A stretch of 64,000 bases of DNA, taken from NCBI RefSeq assembly GCF_026151205.1, contig NC_087076.1, positions 12,199,675 to 12,263,674 on the forward strand. Direction: 5' to 3'. Position numbers and translations under genes: made by a program. How positions within the stretch are numbered: the stretch's first letter is position 1; each line of letters begins with the position of its first letter. Below the pieces are notes generated by a model, which was given only the letters and a program-made list of their open reading frames with translations, had not been told where the DNA came from and did not search any database. The DNA comes from Bolinopsis microptera (Eukaryota > Ctenophora > Tentaculata > Lobata > Bolinopsidae). This document shows, one piece after another, positions 35,838 to 48,900 of this stretch.

Positions 35838-36899
35838 AATTATTTGCCATTTCTGTTTGAATTGAAACGTTACACGTTGCGTTTGACTTTGTGTTTTGAC
35901 ACGCTGGTCGTGTACAATCCACTATTCTATTACTTATCTGCTGTTGTGTTTATCAATTTACAGTGCACTGCAAAGATTACAATACTATGAAATAATACAT
36001 TTCATTGAAAGATTTTTGACCACATTACTTAGAAAATTGAAATAGGCCCTTTTAAATTTAATCTGTAAGTGGCGATATAGGATGTCGGTAGTTAACAGTA
36101 CGGCAATTAAATTATTGAGGCCTTCCCGGCTTCCCAGACAAAAGATGTATTTTAATCGTCTATTGAGCGTAAATAGTATAATACAAGTAGCTGCAATTGA
36201 TCAGCTCTTAATTGGGCTACAATCCTTGACAGGCCTATAATTACCCAATTGTAAATGAAGTTGAACGATATCTCATTCTACAGTATGATGAGAGCGTAAA
36301 GATAATGCTTCCCGGAATCAGCATAATGAACGGAACAGAAGCTGTTTGAATTTTAATTATTCATCTTCCACCCGTAGTCCCTAATTAAGAAGTAAACATG
36401 ATCTTTAAGATTTGTCTGCTCGACTCGTAGATCACATAAGGGACGGGAGCTCTTGCTAATATTGGGGGTCGTTCTCGTATCAAGGGACGTGAGACTTGCG
36501 TGTCGAAAGCATGCAAGGGGAGTATTTATACTGGAAGATGAAAGTTAAATTACTCATAATTAATGCCCGTGCGACGAGCGGGCTAAGTACATGACTTTAA
36601 ATTGCTTATTACTTTATTATTATAGTCATAGCGAGATAAAAACAATGCATGTGCAAAGCGAGAATGTGTTGCAGACCTCTACGATCTGGAATGGTCAATC
36701 AACAGTTATTACTGTAATCACTGCCTAGTGCCTTACTCGTACGTGGGCAGCTGTTCTTAACTCTTTAAAGCTTTAAGATCTTAAACCCTTGGGAAATTCA
36801 TTCGCCAATAATAAATTACTTGTAGGCCGTGAATGAATGGGAAAAGCGAGCGATGTTAGTCCGCTAATTAATAATAACAGTGATTATACTTATAAATAT
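35838..36899. other. Intergenic, nothing recognised
   Basis: No long frames; mixed composition with several non-AT-rich stretches near 36120-36250 and 36410-36530. No RNA gene or known motif could be supported. Confidence 0.35.
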
Positions 36900-38398
36900 C
36901 TTAAGGGGAGATACACCAAAAACGTTTTTGCTCCGAACATCGATTTTATTTTATATTATGGTTAAATAGACAAAAAGAATAAGATTGCACACCTTCAAAA
37001 TTTTCTAAAAATATTCCCTCATCGAGAAAAAATATATTTTTCTTTTTCGAAAATTTTTAAAATTTGGAGAAGTCTGTCACTGTAATACAAATAGTTCGGC
37101 TATTTTAAAAGTTTTTTGGCTGATTTTTTTACTGAAAATTACTTACAATCCGTACAAGAAGCCATTGAAAGGATTATATAATTGAACAATAAATGACGAA
37201 GTTACAGACCAAACAAGGTCGAAAAAATAAAAACTGAAATTTTTCCCACTTCTAAAGTTGTACATTTCACCAATCACCCGGGTCAGCAGATATCGCTTCA
37301 AAAATTCTTGTGAGTGTAGCTGATGATCATATCAAACTTTTTGGAGTAGTATTTCTCTCAGATTTGAGTTTTAATCTATGCAATGTGGCCTCAAACGACT
37401 TAGTAAAATTCATCGTAAAAAAGGGCAAAAAAGGCAGATTTAAGGCTTAAAATGCCTATAACTCAAAACGTATCAGTTTTTTTGAAATAATTTTTACAGA
37501 ATCGTAATCAGCTTGGTAAGACGAATCTTTTAGTACGACATTTATAATATTTTTAAAAACACAAAATTTGTAAAAAAATGTGTACAATTTGTACAAAATT
37601 TATACAAGGGGGGACCCTTGTGTTCGAGCTAGAAAATTATTTAAGACAATTTGTCTTCTAAAAGCACCTATTCGGTACTAAAAGATTCGTCTTACCAAGC
37701 TGATTACGAATCTGTAAAAATTATTTCAAAAAAACTGATACTTTTTGAGTTATAGGCATTTTAAGCCTTAAATCTGCTTTTTTTTTACCTGAGGACCCCA
37801 GGCTATTATGTTCATTATAAATAAAGATTTGGCGGAATGACAGGCTGAGCGCGGCCCAGTAACTTTTTTTGCCCTTTTTTTACGATGAATTTTACTAAGT
37901 CGTTTGAGGCCACATTGCATAGCTTAAAACTCAAATCTGAGAGAAATCCTATTCCAAAAAGTTTGATATGATCATCAGCTACACTCACAAAAATTTTTGA
38001 AGCGATATCTGCTGACCCGGGTGATTGGTGAAATGTACAACTTTAGAAGTGGGAAAAATTTCAATTTTTATTTTTTCGACCTTGTTTGGTATGTAACTTC
38101 GTCATTTATCGTTCAATTATATAATCCTTTCAATGGCTTCTTGTACGGATTGTAAGTAATTTTCAGTAAAAAAATCAGCCAAAAAACTTTTAAAATGGCC
38201 GAACTATCGGTATTACAGTGACAGACTTCTCCAAATTTTAAAAATTTTCGAAAAAGAAAAATATATTTTTTCTCGATGAGGGAATATTTTTAGAAAATTT
38301 TGAAGGTGTGCAATCTTATTCTTTTTGTCTATTTAACCATAATATAAAATAAAATCGATGTTCGGAGCAAAAACGTTTTTGGTGTATCTCCCCTTAAG
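36900..38398. mobile_element. 1.5-kb foldback element with ~700-bp arms
   Basis: Both outer ends read CTTAAGGGGAGATACACC inward. The left arm runs to about 37540 and the right arm starts at about 37673; they match in reverse complement with few differences. The right arm has an extra 90 bp or so (about 37780-37865) including a T run. The centre (about 37540-37670) is AT-rich with ggggggaccc. There is no coding capacity. It is a foldback/MITE-like DNA element or an inverted duplication. A transcript would give a very long double-stranded RNA. Confidence 0.9.
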
Positions 38399-39417
38399 TA
38401 ATACAAGTATTCCTTGTATTCCTAATTATACGTCACTAGTTGGTGGCATGATCTGATCACCGAGCGACCCCTAATAATTGGGGGTCTCCTAAGTCGTGCA
38501 GCAATCGCGCTCAAGGGGTCTGGTAGGATATGCCAACTGCATATCATTTCTGATAATAACTTGTCTACTCTGGTTACTTCTTGTTTACTCTGGCATGGTT
38601 ACAACGTACTGCTGATTGTTTGATATTTGACCTATGTTAATGTCTACTGCTAGGCCTAAACAGGAAACATCATCGGTGTGGTTGTATTAAATTGCTCTTA
38701 GGAATGCGGAACTTACAACAGACCAGTCACAATCTTGATATTTCCACACTCAGTCTCGCTTGAATGAATCAGAAGTAAACTTCTAGGTATACCCGGTGCA
38801 TGCCGTTACTAAAATGTACTTACTAATGCCGGCCAGCTTAACAACACGTGACAGGGAAGATCCACGAAAATATGTAGTTTCCCTCCATGTTACGAAAAGT
38901 GTTTTAATTATAATTATTTCAGAAATTAATACTATTGGTATAATAATTATTTGATATATATATAATATATATAATACCCTGCACCAGTAGTTATAGGACA
39001 GAGGGCGCTACTTTCCTTAAGAGCTAGAGGAAAAATATAATTAATTTCACATGTTGCTTATTAACTAACTTTTATATTAGTGTGTTCATTGGCTTAAAAT
39101 TATATAAAGAGTTGGTCATTCAGTTTTATTTATTACTATTAGATTTGATTAAGTTGTTGAATATATGGCTATTGGCTATACGTTAACAGCTGGACAATAT
39201 TATTTATGTGTATAAAACTTAAAAGTAGGTTGACGCTTATAAGAAAAAGTTAAAATGAAATTGTTTTATGCATCTCAAGTTTTTTACTAGTTCATCATTT
39301 GGGACGGTGTATGGTTCCACCCTCGTGTCCATGTTAAAGTGAATATCACGTGATCCGCCCTCGTGTCCTCATTTTCGGAAAGAACCGCCCTTGTAACTAT
39401 CATACAGTGTATACATA
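38399..39417. other. Intergenic, nothing recognised
   Basis: AT-rich, including a TATATA-rich patch near 38950-38975. No gene supported. Confidence 0.4.
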
Positions 39418-41514
39418 ATCTCATATTCTCATATTCTCATATTCTCATATTCTCATATTCTCATATTCTCATATTCTCATATTCTCATATTCTCATATTC
39501 TCATATTCTCATATTCTCATATTCTCATATTCTCATATTCTCATATTATCATATTCTCATATTCTCATATTCTCATATTATCATATTCTCATATTCTCAT
39601 ATTCTCATATTCTCATATTCTCATATTCTCATATTCTCATATTCTCATATTCTCATATTCTCATATTCTCATATTCTCATATTCTCATATTCTCATATTC
39701 TCATATTCTCATATCCTCATATCCTCATATCCTCATATCCTCATATCCTCATATCCTCATATTCTCATATTCTCATATTCTCATATTCTCATATTCTCAT
39801 ATTCTCATATTCTCATATTCTCATATTCTCATATTCTCATATTCTCATATTCTCATATTCTCATATTCTCATATTCTTATATTCTCATATTCTCATATTC
39901 TCATATTCTCATATTCTCATATTCTCATATTCTCGTATTCTCGTATTCTCATATTCTCATATTCTCATATTCTCATATTCTCATATTCTCATATTCTCAT
40001 ATTCTCATATTCTCATATTCTCATATTCTCATATTCTCATATTCTCATATTCTCATATTCTCATATTCTCATATTCTCATATTCTCATATTCTCATATTC
40101 TCATATTCTCATATTCTCATATTCTCATATTCTCATATTCTCATATTCTCATATTCTCATATTCTCATATTCTTATATTCTCGTATTCTCGTATTCTCAT
40201 ATTCTCATATTCTCATATTCTCATATTCTCGTATTCTCGTATTCTCATATTCTCATATTCTCATATTCTCATATTCTCATATTATCATATTCTCATATTC
40301 TCATATTCTCATATTCTCATATTCTCATATTCTCATATTCTCATATTCTCATATTCTCATATTCTCATATTCTCATATTCTCATATTCTCATATTCTCAT
40401 ATTCTCATATTCTCATATTCTCATATTCTCATATTCTCATATTCTCATATTCTCATATTCTCATATTCTCATATTCTCATATTCTCATATTCTCATATTC
40501 TCATATTCTCATATTCTCATATTCTCATATTCTCATATTCTCATATTCTCATATTCTCATATTCTCATATTCTCATATTCTCATATTCTCATATTCTCAT
40601 ATTCTCATATTCTCATATTCTCATATCTCATATCCTCATATCCTCATATCTCATATCCTCATATCCTCATATCTCATATTCTCATATTCTCATATTCTCA
40701 TATTCTCATATTCTCATATTCTCATATTCTCATATTCTCATATTCTCATATTCTCATATTCTCATATTCTCATATTCTCATATTCTCATATTCTCATATT
40801 CTCATATTCTCATATTCTCATATTCTCATATTCTCATATTCTCATATTCTCATATTCTCATATTCTCATATTCTCATATTCTCATATTCTCATATTCTCA
40901 TATTCTCATATTCTCATATTCTCATATTCTCATATTCTCATATTCTCATATTCTCATATTCTCGTATTCTCGTATTCTCATATTCTCATATTCTCATATT
41001 CTCATATTATCATATTCTCATATTCTCATATTCTCATATTCTCATATTCTCATATTCTCATATTCTCATATTCTCATATTCTCATATTCTCATATTCTCA
41101 TATTCTCATATTCTCATATTCTCATATTCTCATATTCTCATATTCTCATATTCTCATATTCTCATATTCTCATATTCTCATATTCTCATATTCTCATATT
41201 CTCATATTCTCATATTCTCATATTCTCGTATTCTCGTATTCTCGTATTCTCATATTCTCATATTATCATATTATCATATTATCGTATTCTCATATTCTCA
41301 TATTCTCATATTCTCATATTCTCATATTCTCATATTCTCATATTCTCATATTCTCATATTCTCATATTCTCATATTCTCATATTCTCATATTCTCATATT
41401 CTCATATTATCATATTATCATATTATCGTATTCTCGTATTCTCGTATTCTCGTATTCTCATATTATCATATATTCTCATATATTCTCATATATTCTCATA
41501 TTCTCATATTCTCA
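39418..41514. repeat. 2.1-kb octanucleotide satellite (TATTCTCA)n
   Basis: About 260 copies of an 8-bp unit. Variants are TATTATCA, TATCCTCA, TATTCTCG and TATTCTTA, often clustered in adjacent pairs or triplets, with a few TATCTCA-type length variants near 40625-40675 and TATATTCTCA near 41468-41495. The octamer is stop-free, so one plus frame stays open for 720 codons encoding HILIFSYS repeats; this is not a protein gene. The array ends about 110 bp before the signal-peptide ATG of the receptor gene. Confidence 0.98.
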
Positions 41515-41622
41515 TACCTGCATAGTGCATAGTGCATACCTTAGTTGTTATGGAGGGATGAGCTTGGAATAAAAACGTTGATATAAAATCCAGTTTACTT
41601 TATATTCCAATTGTGTAGAAAT

Positions 41623-42943
41623 ATGGCAGCTTTATGCTCTTTTTGGATAGCAATCGGAGCCTTCTTCTCTACGTCAATTGTTTGTGGTTCAACATCACTC
41701 GGTAAGTATACAGAGCTGAGTAAACATTAAACATGTGGATTCTGGTGCGGAGGTGAGGCATTTTCGTTTTGACACGTGACAGCAATTAACCAGAATAACT
41801 GTTAGTGTCACGTATGAAAAAATAACATGCCTCACCTATTATATAACGACCAGAATCCACATCTATAAGACGTATAGAAACACACAGTACCTATATAGGT
41901 ATGCTACATGCATAATGTATAGATTTGATCATCGTTATATTAGCTGTCTTTCATTTTGATTGAGATATTTTATAACCTGATAATTTTCACCAATAAATCT
42001 GTCTGATTGTACATATATCATTATTATAATTCAAAGAATTATCTTCGTACGACCGCCCACGTGAAAATTAGACGAGAAATAGGAAATTGCATAGTAACCA
42101 CTAACCATGATCACTTTTTTAAAGGGACTAGAATTAGAAATGGAATACTGGTGCGCTGGATATTTCTTTCGTAATGGAGCCAAGAAACTATTCCGATATT
42201 TCATACATTAACGTTTCTAAAAGTAATAATGAAAACAACTTAAGTTTCAGTATCCGACCTATGTATCGATAAAGCAGATGAGGATGGATCAGAGTACAGG
42301 GGAACTGTATCTGTCACAGCATCAGGACATGTCTGCCAGAGATGGGACTCTCAATCACCTAATAAACACAAGGCAATGACTTCCGAGAAGTAAGTTTTTA
42401 TTAGTCACAACATTAAACAGTCTCACCCAAAAAACAGTATACAATTCGTATCATAGCTGATAGACTATTTATATCTCGTGAAACGTTTAAACACATGTAC
42501 CGGCCTTATATAATACATCATATCAACATAATCCAATGTTTTTTCGAGACGTTGAAAATGTATTTCATAACAATGTCCAGTTACGATTGAACGCATTATT
42601 TGCTTCAAGAGAGGTGTTTATCAAAACAATATTTTCAGTTACCCTGACGCAGGACTGCAAGAGAACTATTGTAGAAATCCAGACGGGTAAGTCTTCAATA
42701 TCCGGTAGCGTTCCATTGTCATCAAGTCCAGCACAAGATATGGGCAACACATTTATAAAGTGAAATATACAAAATAAAAACTGCAATGAATTTGGATTTA
42801 GAAATGTAAAGGATCTGTGAATTTTCTTTTCAGAAATTCTTAACAAACATATGTCTTCATTTCCCGCAGTGATTCAGGCCCCTGGTGTTATAATGCCGAA
42901 GGAACTAAACCTAGATTTGAGTTCTGTGAAATACCTAAATGTG
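41623..42943 (+). CDS. Signal peptide and kringle exons (5' part of the receptor gene)
   Basis: Exon 41623-41701 encodes a signal peptide ([20 protein letters not shown], with Cys-Gly following) and ends in phase 1. Exons 42251-42389, 42639-42686 and 42870-42943 together encode one kringle. It starts [15 protein letters not shown], has [16 protein letters not shown], then NYCRNPDG and the closing [20 protein letters not shown] plus KC. All six kringle cysteines are present in the family's spacing. Kringles are extracellular binding folds. The last exon ends in phase 1, which fits the exon at 52015. Alternatively this could be a separate short gene whose other exons were lost; no stop follows within the exon. 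Confidence 0.85.
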
Positions 42944-45900
42944 GTAAGTACAAGGTGTTTCAAGACTCGTGTCCAAATTTGAAATTATAATTTTTCTATT
43001 TTATGAAGGAGCAAATTAAATGAAATCGGTTTGGGAATGCTTGGGGTATAGGACGCAGCGGCGGAAGTCACTGCGGCGGTGGACGGTACAGCGGAGGACG
43101 GTACAGCGGAGGACGGTACGGCGGTAGTTTCTAAAAAGGTTGGACGGTGCGGCGGATCACATGACACCCACTTTACTTTGGACAGTACGGCGGTACTACT
43201 ACTACTAAAAACTGTACCTATAAGATAGACCTAGCACTGCTAATATAACAAAATCGATTAGCTATAAAAAGTTCTATTTTCCTCTTTGTTACTTCGAAAT
43301 TAAATTAAATTAAAATTAAATTGGATAGAGCTTAACATATACATTGTGATTACTAAGAGCAGTTCTTGTTCCACTTTCTGGTTCGTATCAGATCGCGTCC
43401 GGTCTGCACAACGGTGGTTAAGCGAGTGCACGATGAGCTTGTTACGGTGAGATCTCATATCACTGCGCCGAGATGCAATGGGTAATAACAAGGGCATGAG
43501 AACACGTCACGAGGGATCGCATCCAGGAATCTGATCAACCGTAGCCAAGAAGAGAGGTTGCTCAGTGAAACGTAGATAATGATAGAGGCAAACAGTATAT
43601 AAAGCGGTTCAAAGTTGAGGAGATTATCTCATTAGCACCACCATCTCCACTCTCCAGTACTGCAACACTACAACTTGAGTACAACAGCTACAACGATGTT
43701 CGATGAAGATACGGTGAAGGTGGTCAGAGGAAGAACTGCTAAGAGTCAGAACCTTCTACACCGTGGTTTCCGCTACTCCAAAGATGGAAAGCCGACTCTG
43801 GATGGACGACAGGCTTGGAGGTGCGTGAAGAAGAACGACAGATGCAAGGGACGACTCTACACCCTCAACGGATCCCTGGTGTCAGTCACCCAGCCTCACA
43901 ACCACAGTGCCGACATAGCTGACTGCGAAGTCCGAGAAACCCTCTCCCAAGTCCACGATCTGGCTGCGACTACGATTACTCAGAACCACAGAATCTACTG
44001 CTCCGTTACTGGCTCGCTGTCCCAGACTGCTCGCTTCCTCCTCCCCAGTGAACAAGCGGTGAAGAAGCAAGCTCAGAGAGCCCCTTGGAAGGAGAACCCT
44101 GTCCCTAGAGCTCCGACGAACCTGGCAGACCTTGAACTGGAGGAGGACGACTGCATGTCTCTGGCTGGCGAACCTATGCTCCAGTTTGATAACAAAGACG
44201 ACGAGCGACGAGTTATCATCTTTGGGACGGAGAAGAACCTACGAGCCCTGGAGGACAGCAGCTCTTGGTACGGTGATGCGGGCTGTCCAGCGACTTGGCT
44301 ACAAGGAGCAGTACGAGCGAGTTACGACGGATCCCACTACTGGTCAGAAAACCTACACTCCTACCCGGATCAGTCAGAGGCACATATTAGGTGCGATGGG
44401 TGCGGGATCGCACAATTTACCATTTTCCGCACATTTCCGCATAATTTATTGTTTTCCGCACACTTCCGCACATTTTGTAATTTTCTGCATATTTCCGCAT
44501 AATCTAGCATGACCGTGACCCAGGCCCTTTTGGAACTCATACCTAGGCCACGTGACCCAGTTACCACGTGACCCAGGCCCTTTCGGGACCATGACCCAGG
44601 CCCTTTCGGGACTGTTACCCAGGCCCTTTCGGGACCGTGACCCAGGCCCTTTCGGGACCGTGACCCAGGCCGTTATGGAACCCTCGTCGTTACCGTACTT
44701 CGATCATACCTGCAGCCCTTTTTATCGGGTAATGAGCTCTATTCGTTGTAGCGTTGGCTTTATATCGGGCTTAATGGATCTTGGATCAAATGGTTTACAA
44801 TTACTGACGATCAATGCCAACAAGCGTGTCACATATTTGCGATCACGCATGGGATCTGATCGACTCTATCAAGAGGCGTCTTCAAATAACTGTCTCCTGA
44901 TCTCTACCAGATCAAGTCACTGTTCTCAGATAACTGAATCTCAATATAGGTTCAATCATGGACTTAGTAAAGAACTACACCCTCAGTAACACATAAAGAA
45001 ACCTATTTTTGATAAGAGCGGCGGTTATACGTTTAGAATTTCCAAAGTCCTTCAGAAAATACAAAAGAAAACCGCACAATTCCCGCACAAATTTCGAAAA
45101 AATCGTCGCACATTTGCCGCATAATTGGTAAAAATTTACCGCACCTTACCGCACATTTTACCTTTATAGTCGGGTGCGGTACCGCATAATTTCCATTTTT
45201 TTACTAGGTAGTGCGCCATCGACAGTGAGCCGCGCGTACCGACTGTAGGATGGTTTTTTAGCGCTAATTTCGGCCAGCACAATTTTCTTCAAACAAATAG
45301 ATATTAAGTATCCTTCCCGACCTCCGATTGCAACAAAAATTGGTAAGCTTACTGATAGACTTACAAGGAAAGTGTCCGAAAAGTTTGAAGCATATCCAAC
45401 CATCAAACATTATGTTACAGCTAAAAGCAGCGTATTTTGCCCCATTTTGATTACTATATCAACTCCGATATCCACCAAATTTTTCGGACAGTTGTGAAAG
45501 CCCTATTCACTATTGGAAGGTCGTCGCCAATTTTCAGAATGATCTCATTCAAGGAACTGAAGATATATCCAAATAATACGACAAAAATCAACGAATTTGG
45601 TCAAATTTCGCGACTTTTACAGCTAATTTTGCTCCAAAAGCCGCGCACCATCAAATATGGCACCTAGGCGAAACTCACTGATCTTTCCAAAAAGGTATGA
45701 CAAATTTGGTATTGTGAAAATTCTCACAGTCTCTAGAAAACAATGGTACAAAAATTTTTAAAATCCGAGCAAGTTTATTTTTATGGTGCAACTGCACGCC
45801 CTATAATTTTACCGCACCTAATATGTGCCTCTGGCCGGATCTGGATACGCAGACTGATGATCCTCGCCTACATTCCTACAGCGGACGTACCGGACGTATC

Positions 45901-48900
45901 CTGGACCAGATGCCACCGACCTTGGACATCGACGACCTCCTCGCCTACTTCCAGACGACATGGATCCAGGGACTCACCACCTCCTCTGGTACTGGACGAG
46001 CTAAGTTCCCTCCACTCTCCTGGAACGCTTACGATCGGACCCACTTTCACATGAACAGAACGAACAACTTTGTGGAGTCCTGGAACAAGAAGTTCTCCGC
46101 TATCCTTGGACACTCCAACCCCACCATCTACAACTTCATCACATCACTTGGGATTTAGATATTATTGCTATTGAGTGTGTCAAGTTATATTCACTTTTTG
46201 ATTTTCAACAACTCAATATTCTCGATTTACATTGTCTGCAAAGCCCTGAATAAAAAAAGTAACAACTAAACTAACAAGAATTATACAAAATGATAAAGAG
46301 AAAAGAAAAAATAAAACTTATAATGCGAATATAGAACAAAACTTAGAAACAAGTTGAATGTGTAAGTTCTGTCTTAGGTACAGTTTCTAGTAGTAGTACC
46401 GCCGTACTGTCCAAAGTAAAGTGGGTGTCATGTGATCCGCCGTACCGTCCAACCTTTTTGGAAACTACCGCCGTACCGTCCTCCGCTGTACCGTCCTCCG
46501 CTGTACCGTCCACCGCCGCAGTGACTTCCGCCGCAGTGACCGGTTCCCGAATGCTTGTATTATATAATTCGAACAATTGAAACAAGTCGAATTGGCGGGC
46601 AAACTATCCGTTTCGTGATATGTATAAAACAATACCAATCATCACTGATTTAATACTTTCAACACTACTATATAACAAATAATTTGAGCATGAATAAGAA
46701 GTTGTTACTTTGAAACGTCGTTTATCCTAACAGTGCAATATCATTTGTCGCAAATCAGAATAATCAGAAACTATTTGGAAAACCCAAAAACTGTCTATCA
46801 CTGATATAGTTTATAAATGATAGAACACCTTCTGCATTCTGTATGCCCTCAATTACCATTTTAATTGCGTAATAATTTTTGAATCTCTACAAAAAAGCAT
46901 ACTTTTTCCGCGCTGTTATTAGTTTTAGTCTTTAGAAGTTGAGCTCTATTGCATAGAGCTCGACAGTAGTTTAGACCATACATACTACTACATATTTGAT
47001 ACAAGAGAAACGCCATTTTCGGACGTGAGGAGAGTTTAAGGGGTCCTCCAACTAGTCTACCAAATAACAATACCACAAATTTCTCATTCAACTGTGCATT
47101 GTGCAAGTGGCCACACAAGTAGGAAGTAAAATGAGGACCCGAGAACAGATTAAAATGGATCAAAATACGAGCACAGCTCAAAATAGAACAAAATCTGATT
47201 GGCAGTCACGCTGCACGTGACTGCCCGCACGTGACTGTGCGCGTCCAATGGACGTTATGAAGGAGATTTGTTTTGGTTATCGCAGGAGAGATCACGTTTA
47301 GAGTGCGTCTGTCTGATTAGCCCACGTCACTGCACACGTGACTGTGCAGAGCCAATAGGGTGCTATGTAAGTTGTGTAAGGTGTGTACGCTAGGTGCGTG
47401 TAAGGGACATCTAATTTATTATTAAACACAGCTGGCCGGCAGAAGTCGAAAATATAGGGACTTTTTATGGATGAAAATCGAAGCGAAAACCTTGTAACCC
47501 TATGTTTTCGAGTACGCTGAAAAATATTAAACTGGTTATAATTATCATACTCAAGGACAAATTGCTTTAAAATGTACTTGAATGTCATAGATGCTATTAT
47601 ACCGGCTTATCGAGTGGCACCAGTCTCTCTCGCCACTAGTTCTCAGCTTATTATCGGGCTCGTGAAGGAAAGATCTCGAGTTCAAATGACGAAAACCATT
47701 TTCCCAAATAATGATTTTAAAATCTATTTTTCATACGGTAAGCAAGAAAAGCAGTCGGTAAGCAGTAAAAATGTTAAAATATGTGTACATGATCAGTGTC
47801 TAATATCACATATCATCTTCATCAGAACGGGGCGAAACCTGGTTTCTTCACGTTCTTGTTGACGATCTTGACTGTCATGTCAATCTCGTCATCAAGTCGG
47901 AATGCTGGTGTGTCTAGCCGTACACTCAAAATTTGAGTCTCAAACCGTATTTGAGTCTCAAATACGGTTACTGAATTTGTGTCAAGCAGGCCTAGTTTTT
48001 AGCTATAATATCCATCTTAGAAAACCGAATTGAGGATTCCCAGCACTCAAATACAGTTAATAAATACTTCGATGTCCCTATGTTCCAAATTTATGGATTC
48101 ATCTACTGTACACGGCACTGCATTGGGTAATCGTACTGTAGTGCGACACGTACTCTAGTGCGACAAGTACAGCTCTAGTGCGAAGTCCGACAAAAACACC
48201 CTCTTTCGCACTACAGTACGTGTCGCACTACGATCCAATTCCAGGTAGCGTACTCTAGTGCGACACAATATCCTGTCTTATTTCCATGTTCAGGTCAGGG
48301 GGTCCTTTCCGAAACGGTACTTAAGTCAAAAATGGTACTTAAGTAAAAAGTTAAGCAAAAAGTATTTTCGAAAAGAGACTTAAGTCCAAAAACTTAAGTC
48401 ATATTTCGCACTTAAGTATTTTTACTTAAGTAGAGAATTTTACTTAAGTACGTACTTAAGTGCCGTGTTTTTGACTTAAAATGTAAGTATGGTCTAGAGG
48501 TTACTTTAGTGCCTAAATTGTAACTATAACTCAAAATATTAAAAGTAAAACAAGTTTTTGAAAGGTTGCAAACTAATTAGTATTATTAGTAATTAGTATT
48601 ATTATGTAATTGTATTATTATTAATTGCAAACTAAATAGTATAATTACAGTATTAACTTTACAAAATTGTATGGTACAAAAAATTGTCTAATAATTTCAT
48701 TTCGCTGATTTTTTGACATTATAGCTACGAAGTACGAAAGAAGTACGGCATCAGTTTCTTGCGGCTACTATGATACCAATCGTGCACGAGTTGAAACTTG
48801 AAAAAGATATTGTGAAATGATAACGAACCAATTATGAGTTACTACATTCTATCGTCCTAGGCCTCCCGCCTCCATGTCAATGGTAACTTCGTACCATATA

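Larger units (their letters stand above)
43044..46548 (+). mobile_element. MULE-type DNA transposon with FLYWCH transposase remnant
   Basis: About 3.5 kb lying in the receptor intron, bounded by a 9-bp direct repeat GAATGCTTG (43035-43043 and 46549-46557), as expected for Mutator-like elements. Terminal inverted repeats of about 160-200 bp contain the GC-rich phrase cggaggacggtac in tandem (43080-43120, and in reverse at 46480-46520). Inside, on the plus strand, is a broken transposase interrupted by a second element at 44375-45833. It cannot encode a full transposase. Confidence 0.9.

Noticed and set aside
39363-41525. 720-codon open frame of HILIFSYS repeats
   Set aside because: It follows entirely from the stop-free octamer satellite and starts in non-coding flank; no domain, no splice context.
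43300-43497. Minus-strand 65-codon frame inside the MULE
   Set aside because: Lies between the terminal repeat and the transposase start, without recognisable features.
46343-46585. Minus-strand frame rich in AEDGTA repeats (and a similar one at 42985-43167)
   Set aside because: Both lie in the MULE terminal inverted repeats and reflect the GGACGGTAC tandem units.
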